Source of the DNA: Candidatus Pelagibacter sp.
GTDB lineage: Bacteria > Pseudomonadota > Alphaproteobacteria > Pelagibacterales > Pelagibacteraceae
Length of the DNA: 7,419 nucleotides
Assembly: GCA_028095445.1 (NCBI GenBank)
Contig: JAOHCJ010000029.1
Span: 1 to 7,419 of the forward strand
Direction: 5' to 3'
Position numbers and translations under genes: made by a program. The notes beneath the pieces are model-generated. The model did no database searches, was not told the origin of the DNA, and saw only the letters and a program-made list of their open reading frames with translations. Positions 1-6,552 of the stretch are shown here, piece after piece. Within the stretch, counting starts at the first letter, position 1. Each line of letters starts with the position of its first letter.

Positions 1-95
1 AAGAAATTAATAGCAAATCATTTCAAAAAGTTACCTTAGGTGGTTGTTTTATAAATAAAATTAATCAAACTATATTAATTTCTAGAGAAAATTAG
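1..95 (+). CDS. tilS: TilS, tRNA(Ile)-lysidine synthase, C-terminal end (partial)
   Basis: Only the last 30 codons are present, read in the frame starting at base 3 and ending with TAG at 93-95. They spell a tail containing VTLGGCFI and ending ILISREN. A TLGGC-type turn followed by a strand and a final RE is typical of the C-terminal domain of TilS, the ATP-dependent enzyme that converts C34 of the CAU-anticodon tRNA(Ile) to lysidine so that it reads AUA. The catalytic N-terminal domain lies outside the window, so the call rests on this short tail plus context: tilS directly upstream of ftsH on the same strand is a common arrangement in many bacteria. In so AT-rich a genome AUA codons are frequent, so the enzyme should be essential (inference). 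The 66-base spacer that follows has no clear terminator, so some read-through into ftsH is possible. Confidence 0.72.
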   Translation, partial: EINSKSFQKVTLGGCFINKINQTILISREN

Positions 96-120
96 CATTA
101 AGCTGAAATTCTGTAACAAT

Positions 121-152
121 TTGACACTTGTTTAATTTATAATAATTATTAT
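121..152 (+). promoter_or_regulatory. Putative ftsH promoter
   Basis: A perfect -35 hexamer TTGACA lies at 121-126 in the only spacer of the window. At the usual 16-17 base spacing the candidate -10 boxes are weak (TAATTA at 143-148 or AATTAT at 144-149). TATTAT at 147-152 is closer to consensus but 20 bases away. The exact TATAAT at 138-143 is only 11 bases from TTGACA and would need another -35. Any of these puts the start site within about 12 bases of the ATG at 162. A heat-shock (sigma-32) type promoter was considered: CTTG occurs at 127-130, but no CCATAT-like -10 sits at the right distance. The whole spacer is AT-rich, so chance matches are likely. Confidence 0.4.
139..152. repeat. Perfect 14-base palindrome upstream of ftsH
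   Basis: ATAATAATTATTAT at 139-152 equals its own reverse complement at all 14 positions and lies over the candidate -10 region of the ftsH promoter. It could be an operator for a dimeric regulator or simply a by-product of A/T-only sequence. It contains no G or C, so a stable RNA hairpin is not expected. Confidence 0.35.
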
Positions 153-161
153 CTTATACCT

Positions 162-2054
162 ATGAACATGAAAAATTTAGCAATGTGGGCAGTAATTGTT
201 TTTTTAACAATTGGACTGTACAATATGTTTAAAAACCCTCAGTCAAATATTAGAGGAAATAATTCAATAATATTTTCAGAATTTTTAACAGCAGTAGATG
301 ATGGTGAAGTAGTTAAAGTTGAGATTCAAGGAAATAATATAAGAGGAGTTCTTTCTAATGGAAATTCTTTTTCAACTTATTCTCCTAACGATCCAAACCT
401 AATTGAAAAATTATCTACTAAAGGTGTTAGCATTTCAGCAGCTCCTATAGAAGATAAAATGCCATCTTTATTTGGTGTTCTACTCTCATGGTTCCCAATG
501 TTACTACTAATTGCTGTTTGGATTTTTTTCATGCGACAAATGCAAGGTGGCAAAGGTGGGGCTATGGGCTTTGGAAAATCTAAAGCTAAAATGATGAATG
601 AATTAAAAGGTAAAGTAACATTCAATGATGTTGCAGGAGTTGAAGAAGCAAAAGAAGAAGTAGAAGAGGTAGTAGAATTTTTAAAAGATCCTAAAAAATT
701 TAGTAGGTTAGGTGGAAAGATACCAAGAGGTTGTCTGTTAGTTGGTCCTCCAGGAACTGGTAAAACATTATTAGCAAGAGCAATTGCAGGAGAAGCAGGA
801 GTTCCATTTTTTACAATATCAGGATCTGACTTTGTAGAAATGTTTGTTGGTGTAGGAGCATCAAGAGTTAGAGATATGTTTGAACAGGGAAAAAAACATT
901 CTCCATGTATTATTTTTATTGATGAGATAGACGCTGTAGGTAGAAGTAGAGGAGCAGGCCTAGGCGGTGGAAATGATGAAAGAGAACAAACATTAAATCA
1001 GTTATTAGTTGAAATGGATGGTTTTGAAACTAATGAAGGAGTAATAATTATTGCAGCAACTAATAGACCAGACGTTTTAGACCCAGCCTTATTAAGGCCA
1101 GGTAGATTTGATAGACAGGTTGTTGTTTCAAACCCAGACATTATTGGAAGAGAAAAAATATTAAAAGTACATATTAAAAAAATTAAGATGGCACCAGATG
1201 TAAATTTAAGGACTATAGCAAGAGGAACACCAGGTTTTTCAGGTGCCGACCTTGCGAACTTAGTAAATGAAGCTGCATTGCTAGCAGCAAGAAAAAATAA
1301 AAGAATTGTAACTTTAGCAGAGTTTGAAGAAGCTAAAGATAAAGTTATGATGGGTGCAGAGAGAAGATCAATGGTTATGACAGAAGAAGAAAAAACTCTA
1401 ACAGCATATCATGAGGCAGGCCACGCTATTGTAACAATTAATGAGGATGCGGCTTATCCAATTCATAAAGCAACAATAGTCCCTCGAGGAAGGGCATTAG
1501 GAATGGTTATGCAATTACCAGAAAGAGACGAATTATCACAAACCAGAGAGCAGCTACATGCTCAGTTAGCTATAGCGATGGGAGGAAGAGTAGCTGAAGA
1601 AATGATTTTTGGTGAAGATAAAGTTACTACTGGTGCCTCAAGTGATATTGAGCAAGCTACTAAAAGAGCTAGAGCAATGGTGATGAGAGCAGGACTTAGT
1701 AAAGAATTAGGACCTGTTGCTTATGGTGAAAATGAAGAAGAGGTATTTTTAGGAAGATCAGTAGCAAGAACCCAAAATATGTCTGAAGAAACCTCAAGAA
1801 AAGTAGATTCTGAAATTAGAAAAATTGTGGATAAAGGATATGAAAGAGCACGTAAAGTTTTAACAGAAAAAATAGATGATTTGCATAAACTAGCAAAAGC
1901 TCTTCTTACATATGAAACTTTATCTGGTGAAGAAATTGAAAATTTAATCAATAAGAATATATATCCTTCTAATAAAGAAGATTTAAAAGTTGAAGATGAA
2001 AATAAAGGTACATCTTTAGGTTCAATGGGTCTTAAGCCAAAAATAGTTCACTAA
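162..2054 (+). CDS. ftsH: FtsH, ATP-dependent membrane zinc metalloprotease
   Basis: FtsH is an inner-membrane hexameric AAA+ protease that extracts and degrades membrane proteins and short-lived regulators. The 630 residues match the family's usual length. In order: TM helix 1 (about 5-23), a periplasmic domain (25-102), TM helix 2 (about 104-124), a glycine-rich linker, and the AAA+ module. The module has Walker A GPPGTGKT (195-202), pore loop FVGVG (228-232), Walker B IIFIDEID (250-257), and the second region of homology with arginine fingers R312 and R315. The protease domain has the zinc site HEAGH (417-421) and the third ligand D495 in GASSDI. All catalytic residues are present. ATG at 162 gives [12 protein letters not shown] at 168 would drop two residues and cannot be excluded. 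An in-frame TAA at 114-116 blocks any much longer form. No Shine-Dalgarno sequence precedes either start. folP follows after 8 bases, so ftsH probably leads the operon. Confidence 0.97.
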   Translation: MNMKNLAMWAVIVFLTIGLYNMFKNPQSNIRGNNSIIFSEFLTAVDDGEVVKVEIQGNNIRGVLSNGNSFSTYSPNDPNLIEKLSTKGVSISAAPIEDKMPSLFGVLLSWFPMLLLIAVWIFFMRQMQGGKGGAMGFGKSKAKMMNELKGKVTFNDVAGVEEAKEEVEEVVEFLKDPKKFSRLGGKIPRGCLLVGPPGTGKTLLARAIAGEAGVPFFTISGSDFVEMFVGVGASRVRDMFEQGKKHSPCIIFIDEIDAVGRSRGAGLGGGNDEREQTLNQLLVEMDGFETNEGVIIIAATNRPDVLDPALLRPGRFDRQVVVSNPDIIGREKILKVHIKKIKMAPDVNLRTIARGTPGFSGADLANLVNEAALLAARKNKRIVTLAEFEEAKDKVMMGAERRSMVMTEEEKTLTAYHEAGHAIVTINEDAAYPIHKATIVPRGRALGMVMQLPERDELSQTREQLHAQLAIAMGGRVAEEMIFGEDKVTTGASSDIEQATKRARAMVMRAGLSKELGPVAYGENEEEVFLGRSVARTQNMSEETSRKVDSEIRKIVDKGYERARKVLTEKIDDLHKLAKALLTYETLSGEEIENLINKNIYPSNKEDLKVEDENKGTSLGSMGLKPKIVH

Positions 2055-2062
2055 GAAAATAA

Positions 2063-3115
2063 ATGAAAAAATATTACACAAAAGTGTGTAATTTTTATTA
2101 TGGTAAATTATCTGTTAAACTAGTTAATAAAAAAAAAGCACTCCCATTAAGTGGTAATAAAAAAATTTCATTCGATAGAGTAGAAATTATATCAAGAGAC
2201 TCAAAAAAATCAGTCGATCTTAAGAATATAAAAAAACTACCTATAAATATAAGAAAAAAATTAAATAAAGACCTTAAAATTATTATTAAAAAAAATAAAA
2301 ATTTTTCAAACTTAAACTTTAATAAAATCCCAAATATAATGGGTGTATTAAATATAACACCAGATAGTTTTTCTGATGGAGGAAAATTTAATAAAAAGAA
2401 TAAAGGGTTTAAGCAAGCAAAAAATTTATTTTTAATTGGAGCCAATATAATCGACATAGGTGGAGAGTCTACTAGACCAGGATCTAAAGCAATAAATGCA
2501 AAAGCAGAATGGAATAGAATTGAAAAAACAATAAAGAAAATTAACAAAACAATACCATTGTCACTTGATACAAGAAAATCTGAAATTATGAATAAAGGTA
2601 TTAAATGTGGTATTAAACTTATAAATGACGTGTCTGGATTGGGTTATGATTATAAAACAATAGATATATTGAAAAAATATAAAACTCCATTTGTTATTCA
2701 GCATTCAAGAGGAGACCCAGAAAATATGCAAAAAAAACCAAAGTATAAAAATGAACTATTGGATATTTACGATTTTTTTGAAGAAAAAATAAAATTTTTA
2801 AGATTAAAGGGCATTAAACATAACAATATCATAATTGATCCAGGCATTGGTTTTGGAAAAAATTTGAAACATAATATGAATTTAATTAAGAATGTTTCTA
2901 TTTTTCATTCTTTGGGTTTTCCTATATTACTTGGACTCTCTAGAAAAAGATTTATTAAAAATTTGTCTGGTAAAAACGATAGCAAAGAAAGGGTCGGAGG
3001 AACAATTGCTTCCTCTTTATATTCGATGATGCAAGGTGTTCAAATTTTAAGAATTCATGATGTAAATGAATTAATACAAAGTATAAAAGTATTCAAGAGA
3101 TTAATTAAAGACTAA
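2063..3115 (+). CDS. folP: Dihydropteroate synthase with N-terminal extension
   Basis: FolP condenses p-aminobenzoate with hydroxymethyl-dihydropterin diphosphate to dihydropteroate in folate synthesis; it is the sulfonamide target. The TIM-barrel core starts near residue 90. Its motifs are MGVLNITPDSFSDGG (93-107, N97), DIGGESTRPGS (131-141, D131), SLDTRK (167-172, D169), NDVSG (188-192), IIDPGIGFGKNL (257-268, D259), GLSRKRF (291-297, K295) and RIHDV (330-334). F103 and P139 match the sulfonamide-sensitive wild-type residues. At 350 residues it is about 75 longer than E. coli FolP. The surplus is residues 1-88, of which 23 are lysine; a segment KALPLSG...ISFDRVEIISR resembles an N-terminal region I recall from other alphaproteobacterial FolP proteins. 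The next in-frame ATG is M93, inside the first core motif, so 2063 is the best start. Only a weak AAGAAA precedes it. The final A of its TAA is the first base of the glmM ATG. Confidence 0.95.
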   Translation: MKKYYTKVCNFYYGKLSVKLVNKKKALPLSGNKKISFDRVEIISRDSKKSVDLKNIKKLPINIRKKLNKDLKIIIKKNKNFSNLNFNKIPNIMGVLNITPDSFSDGGKFNKKNKGFKQAKNLFLIGANIIDIGGESTRPGSKAINAKAEWNRIEKTIKKINKTIPLSLDTRKSEIMNKGIKCGIKLINDVSGLGYDYKTIDILKKYKTPFVIQHSRGDPENMQKKPKYKNELLDIYDFFEEKIKFLRLKGIKHNNIIIDPGIGFGKNLKHNMNLIKNVSIFHSLGFPILLGLSRKRFIKNLSGKNDSKERVGGTIASSLYSMMQGVQILRIHDVNELIQSIKVFKRLIKD

Positions 3116-4446
3116 TGACAAAAAAATATTTTGGAACAGATGGAATAAGAGGAGCTGTAAATAGCAAAAATATTAATGGTGATATGTTTTTTAAATTTGG
3201 TTTAGCATCAGGAACATATTTCAAAACTCAAAAAAAAAAGAAACAAGTAGCAATAATTGCAAAAGACACTAGGTTATCAGGATATTCTTTAGAGCCAGCT
3301 TTAGTTTCTGGTCTTACTTCTGCAGGCATGCATGTTTTTACATTAGGCCCCTTACCGACAAATGGTTTAGCAATGTTAACAAAAGCCATGAAAGCAAATA
3401 TGGGAATTATGATTACAGCTTCTCATAATCCATACTATGACAATGGATTAAAATTGTTTGGTCCAGATGGATTAAAATTATCAGACAAGATTGAAAAAAG
3501 AATAGAAAAACTAATTGATAAAAAAATTGAAAAAAATCTTTCAAATCCAAAAGAGCTTGGAAGAGTTAAAAGACTAGAGAATGCAAATGAGAATTATATC
3601 AAGATATTAAAAAAAAACTTTCCTAAAAACTTTAAACTTAATGGTTTACGAATAGTTATTGATTGTGCAAATGGCGCAGGATACAAATCAGGCCCTAAAT
3701 TATTACAATCTTTAGGTGCAAAAGTATTTCCTATTGGAGTAAAACCAAATGGTTTGAATATTAATAAAAGTTGTGGCTCAACATTTCCAAATAAAATTAA
3801 GTTTGCAGTAAAAAAATATAGGGCAGATCTAGGCATTTCTCTTGATGGAGATGCAGATCGAATAATAATGTGTGACGAAAAGGGTGATATAATTGATGGA
3901 GATCAGATCATTGCAGCACTAGCAATTAGATGGAAAAATAAAAAAATGTTAAGAGGAGGTATAATTGGAACCTTAATGTCAAATTATGGATTACAAAAGT
4001 TTTTTAAATTAAAGAAAATAAGATTCATAAGAGCAAATGTAGGGGATAGATATGTTAAAGAAAAAATGCAAAAAAACAATTTTAACTTGGGTGGGGAACA
4101 ATCTGGACATATTATTTTAGGAAAATTTGCTACAACAGGAGATGGTTTACTAGTTGCTCTAGAAGTTTTATTTTCATTAAGGAAAGGTAATAAAGCAAGT
4201 AATTTTTTTAGTACTTTTAAAAAGACGCCTCAAATACTAGAAAATATTGAAGTAAAAGATAAAAATATTATTAACAGTATTGAAATAAAAAAATCTATAA
4301 AAAAAGCAACCCAATTAATGAAAGGACGAGGAAGAATATTAGTTAGAAAATCTGGAACAGAGTCAAAAATAAGAGTAATGGGTGAAAGTGAAAACAAAAA
4401 ATTACTTCAAAAATGTATAAATATTATTAAAATAACGATTAAATAA
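3115..4446 (+). CDS. glmM: Phosphoglucosamine mutase
   Basis: GlmM interconverts glucosamine-6-phosphate and glucosamine-1-phosphate, the step before GlmU makes UDP-GlcNAc for peptidoglycan and lipid A. The 443 residues compare with 445 in E. coli. The four phosphohexomutase signatures are present: N-terminal YFGTDGIRG (5-13), the phosphoserine loop TASHNP (101-106, phosphorylated S103), the magnesium loop DGDADR (244-249) and the sugar-binding loop GGEQSGH (326-332). The C-terminal phosphate-binding loop reads RKSGTESKIRVM (411-422), where E. coli has RKSGTEPLIRVM. The ATG overlaps the folP stop by one base (TAATG), which suggests re-initiation by the same ribosome; no separate good ribosome site is visible. 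The gene carries a run of ten A at 3230-3239 and of nine A at 3609-3617. The ftsH-folP-glmM order is shared with E. coli. Confidence 0.97.
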   Translation: MTKKYFGTDGIRGAVNSKNINGDMFFKFGLASGTYFKTQKKKKQVAIIAKDTRLSGYSLEPALVSGLTSAGMHVFTLGPLPTNGLAMLTKAMKANMGIMITASHNPYYDNGLKLFGPDGLKLSDKIEKRIEKLIDKKIEKNLSNPKELGRVKRLENANENYIKILKKNFPKNFKLNGLRIVIDCANGAGYKSGPKLLQSLGAKVFPIGVKPNGLNINKSCGSTFPNKIKFAVKKYRADLGISLDGDADRIIMCDEKGDIIDGDQIIAALAIRWKNKKMLRGGIIGTLMSNYGLQKFFKLKKIRFIRANVGDRYVKEKMQKNNFNLGGEQSGHIILGKFATTGDGLLVALEVLFSLRKGNKASNFFSTFKKTPQILENIEVKDKNIINSIEIKKSIKKATQLMKGRGRILVRKSGTESKIRVMGESENKKLLQKCINIIKITIK

Positions 4447-4447
4447 G

Positions 4448-4450
4448 TTG
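4448..4450 (+). promoter_or_regulatory. TTG start codon of thiD
   Basis: The sequence around the start is TAAGTTGAAACC: glmM stop, one base, then TTG. It is the only usable initiation codon between the in-frame stop at 4433-4435 and the conserved GSDSSGGAG loop. No Shine-Dalgarno-like run lies within 12 bases upstream. The other complete + strand genes here all start with ATG. Confidence 0.75.
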
Positions 4451-5263
4451 AAACCAAAATCAAAAATATTAATTATTGCTGGTTCAGATTCATCAGGTGG
4501 AGCTGGTATTCAAGCTGACATTAAAACTGTCACAGCTTTAGGCTCTTATGCAATGACAGCTATAACAGCTGTAACAACTCAAAACACCACAGGCGTTAAG
4601 TCTATAGTTCCGATTAGTCCTAAAGAAATTTCAAATCAAATTGAATTTACATCAAAAGATATTCGGCCTGATGCTATAAAAATTGGAATGTTGCATTCAA
4701 CAAAGGTTATAGAATCTGTAATCCGTTCATTAGATTTAATTAAAGTTAAAAAAATAATTTTAGACCCTGTTATGGTTGCTAAAGGAGGAACTAAATTAAT
4801 TGACGATAAAGCAGTTCAATTATTAAAAGATAAATTAATCAAAAAAGTTAATTTAATAACACCAAATATCCCCGAAGCTGAAATATTAACTAATTCTAAA
4901 ATAAAGACTAAGGAAGATATGATATATGCTGCTATTAAATTAATTGGACTTGGAGCAGAGAATGTTTTAATAAAAGGGGGTCATTTAGATTCCACTAGAG
5001 TTGAAGATATTTTTGTTAATAAAAAAGAAATAAAAATTTTTAATAGCAAAAGAATTACAACCACCAATACACATGGTACTGGCTGCACCCTATCCTCTGC
5101 CATTGCTACATTCTTTTCATGTGGAAAAACACTAAAGAAATCTTGTGAGCTAGCGACTAAGTATGTAAATAATTCTATAAGAACTAATCTAAATTATGGT
5201 AAAGGACATGGTCCTATAAATCATTTAAGTTCAATAATTATAAATAAAAATTTTAAAAAATGA
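4448..5263 (+). CDS. thiD: Hydroxymethylpyrimidine/phosphomethylpyrimidine kinase
   Basis: ThiD phosphorylates 4-amino-5-hydroxymethyl-2-methylpyrimidine (HMP) to HMP-P and then HMP-PP, the pyrimidine half of thiamine. The 271 residues (E. coli 266) form a ribokinase-type fold. Motifs are [14 protein letters not shown] (11-24), TTQNTTGV (43-50), [10 protein letters not shown] (105-114), [10 protein letters not shown] (136-145), KGGHL (176-180) and [11 protein letters not shown] (208-218), with the anion-hole cysteine C213. The start is TTG at 4448, one base after the glmM stop. An in-frame TAA at 4433-4435 leaves no upstream alternative, and the first ATG is residue 36, beyond the essential glycine-rich loop. 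Expression probably depends on coupling to glmM. No thiamine riboswitch fits the one-base gap. SAR11 cells are known to lack thiC and to need external HMP, so this kinase would serve salvage; that is inference here. ThiD-family enzymes can resemble pyridoxal kinases, but the motifs favour ThiD. Confidence 0.93.
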   Translation: MKPKSKILIIAGSDSSGGAGIQADIKTVTALGSYAMTAITAVTTQNTTGVKSIVPISPKEISNQIEFTSKDIRPDAIKIGMLHSTKVIESVIRSLDLIKVKKIILDPVMVAKGGTKLIDDKAVQLLKDKLIKKVNLITPNIPEAEILTNSKIKTKEDMIYAAIKLIGLGAENVLIKGGHLDSTRVEDIFVNKKEIKIFNSKRITTTNTHGTGCTLSSAIATFFSCGKTLKKSCELATKYVNNSIRTNLNYGKGHGPINHLSSIIINKNFKK

Positions 5264-6552
5264 AAAATATCGTAGTAGTTGGTTCACAGTGGGGTGATGA
5301 GGGAAAAGGAAAAATAGTTGATTGGTTATCTGATCAAGCTGATGTTGTTATTCGTTTTCAAGGAGGTCATAATGCTGGTCACACATTAGTGATTGATGGA
5401 GTAACATATAAGTTAAGATTGCTTCCATCTGGCATAGTTAGAAAGAATAAAATATCTATTATTGGTAATGGTGTAGTTGTAGATCCTTGGGCATTATTAG
5501 AAGAAATTGAAGAAATAAAATCTAAAGGTGTTGAGGTAGATATAAATAATTTTATAATTTCTGAATCAGCAAATCTTATCTTGCCTTTTCATAGAGAAAT
5601 GGATGAAATTAGAGAAGATGCAGCTGGTAAAGGAAAAATTGGCACTACAAGACGTGGTATAGGACCAGCTTATGAGGATAAGGTTGGAAGAAGATCTATT
5701 CGTATCATGGATTTGAGATCAGAAACTAATCTTGATCATAGATTGGAAACAGTGCTAATTCATCATAATGCAATAAGAAAAGGGTTAGGTAAAAAAATAT
5801 TTCAAAAAGATAAACTTAAAAAAGAACTTTTAGAAATTGCTCCAAAAATACTTAAATTTTCACAGCCAGTATGGCTTAGAATAGATGAATTTAAAAAAAA
5901 GAAAAAAAGAATATTATTTGAAGGTGCTCAAGGAGTCTTATTAGACGTTGACCATGGGACATATCCTTTTGTAACCTCATCTAATACTGTAGCTTCAAGT
6001 GCAGCTACTGGTACAGGCTGTGGACCAAATTCAATTCACTATGTACTCGGAATTACAAAAGCTTATACAACTAGAGTTGGTGAAGGACCTTTTCCCACTG
6101 AATTGAGAGATGAAATTGGAGAACTTCTTGGTGTAAGAGGAAAAGAGTTTGGAACCGTAACAAGTAGAAAAAGAAGATGTGGATGGTTTGATGGTGTTTT
6201 GGTTAGGCAAACAATTAAAATTTCAGGAATAGATGGAATTGCTTTAACCAAGTTAGATGTTTTAGATGAGTTAGATGAAATTAAGATGTGTATAGAATAT
6301 GATTTGGATGGAAAAAAAGTTGACTATCTTCCAGCTGCTGTTGAAGATCAAATAAAGATAAAGCCTATTTATAGAACTTTTCCTGGATGGAAAACCTCTA
6401 CGCGAGGTGTAAAAAATATGGATGCTCTTCCAGAAAATGCAAAAAATTATATTTATGCTTTAGAGGATTTTATAGAAACAAAAATCTCAAGTATCTCAAC
6501 AAGTCCTGAGCGAGAAGATACAATTCTTTTGGAAAATCCTTTTGAAGTTTAA
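5260..6552 (+). CDS. purA: Adenylosuccinate synthetase
   Basis: PurA joins IMP and aspartate with GTP to give adenylosuccinate, the first committed step to AMP. The 430 residues match the usual length (E. coli 432). Visible are the phosphate loop with the catalytic aspartate QWGDEGKGK (10-18, D13), the catalytic histidine in GGHNAGHT (35-42, H41), the IMP loop [14 protein letters not shown] (128-141), FEGAQG (220-225), the aspartate/IMP site [12 protein letters not shown] (298-309, R303 and R305), the guanine-binding TKLD (330-333) and the C-terminal STSPERED (413-420). Nothing essential is missing. The ATG lies inside the thiD end as ATGA (4-base overlap), so it is translationally coupled, and no independent Shine-Dalgarno is seen. 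A lysine-rich stretch at 211-216 is encoded by A8-G-A7 (5893-5908). The stop codon overlaps the stop of convergent rpoH. Confidence 0.98.
   Translation: MKNIVVVGSQWGDEGKGKIVDWLSDQADVVIRFQGGHNAGHTLVIDGVTYKLRLLPSGIVRKNKISIIGNGVVVDPWALLEEIEEIKSKGVEVDINNFIISESANLILPFHREMDEIREDAAGKGKIGTTRRGIGPAYEDKVGRRSIRIMDLRSETNLDHRLETVLIHHNAIRKGLGKKIFQKDKLKKELLEIAPKILKFSQPVWLRIDEFKKKKKRILFEGAQGVLLDVDHGTYPFVTSSNTVASSAATGTGCGPNSIHYVLGITKAYTTRVGEGPFPTELRDEIGELLGVRGKEFGTVTSRKRRCGWFDGVLVRQTIKISGIDGIALTKLDVLDELDEIKMCIEYDLDGKKVDYLPAAVEDQIKIKPIYRTFPGWKTSTRGVKNMDALPENAKNYIYALEDFIETKISSISTSPEREDTILLENPFEV
6549..6552. other. Shared stop codons of convergent purA and rpoH
   Basis: The palindrome TTAA supplies TAA for purA (6550-6552, + strand) and TAA for rpoH (6551-6549, - strand). 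The two reading frames therefore overlap by four bases, with no spacer. No G/C-rich stem followed by a T run is seen on either strand near the junction, so each transcript must end inside the other gene or by another mechanism (inference). Confidence 0.95.

Noticed and set aside
92..106. Possible hairpin after tilS (TTAGC, loop ATTAA, GCTGA)
   Set aside because: The stem has five pairs including one G-T wobble and no T run follows, so it is too weak for an intrinsic terminator.
127..158. Heat-shock (sigma-32) promoter for ftsH, CTTG at 127-130 with CTTATA at 153-158
   Set aside because: The spacing of 22 bases is too long for the alphaproteobacterial sigma-32 consensus, and the -10 part lacks the C-rich start.
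377..625. Open frame of 82 codons on the - strand inside ftsH
   Set aside because: It lies wholly inside a well-conserved coding region, has no recognisable motif and is explained by low stop density opposite ftsH.
1721..1951. Open frame of 76 codons on the - strand inside the ftsH 3' region
   Set aside because: Shadow of the protease domain; no domain, ribosome site or promoter supports it.
2098..2547. Open frame of 149 codons on the - strand inside folP
   Set aside because: It is the antisense shadow of the lysine- and isoleucine-rich folP: AAA and ATT runs read as Phe and Asn/Leu-rich hydrophobic sequence. The + strand frame has full DHPS motifs.
3594..3836. Open frame of 80 codons on the - strand inside glmM
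   Set aside because: Antisense to conserved GlmM sequence with no independent evidence.
4440..4450. TPP riboswitch ahead of thiD
   Set aside because: There is only one base between the glmM stop and the thiD start, and no THI-box-like sequence was seen in the end of glmM.
6063..6251. Open frame of 62 codons on the - strand inside purA
   Set aside because: Antisense to the PurA active-site region ([12 protein letters not shown]); no sign of a real protein.
6492..6520. Small inverted repeats at the 3' end of purA (CTCA/TGAG, TATCT/AGATA) as an rpoH terminator
   Set aside because: Stems of four to five pairs with mismatched extensions; no adjacent T run on the - strand transcript.
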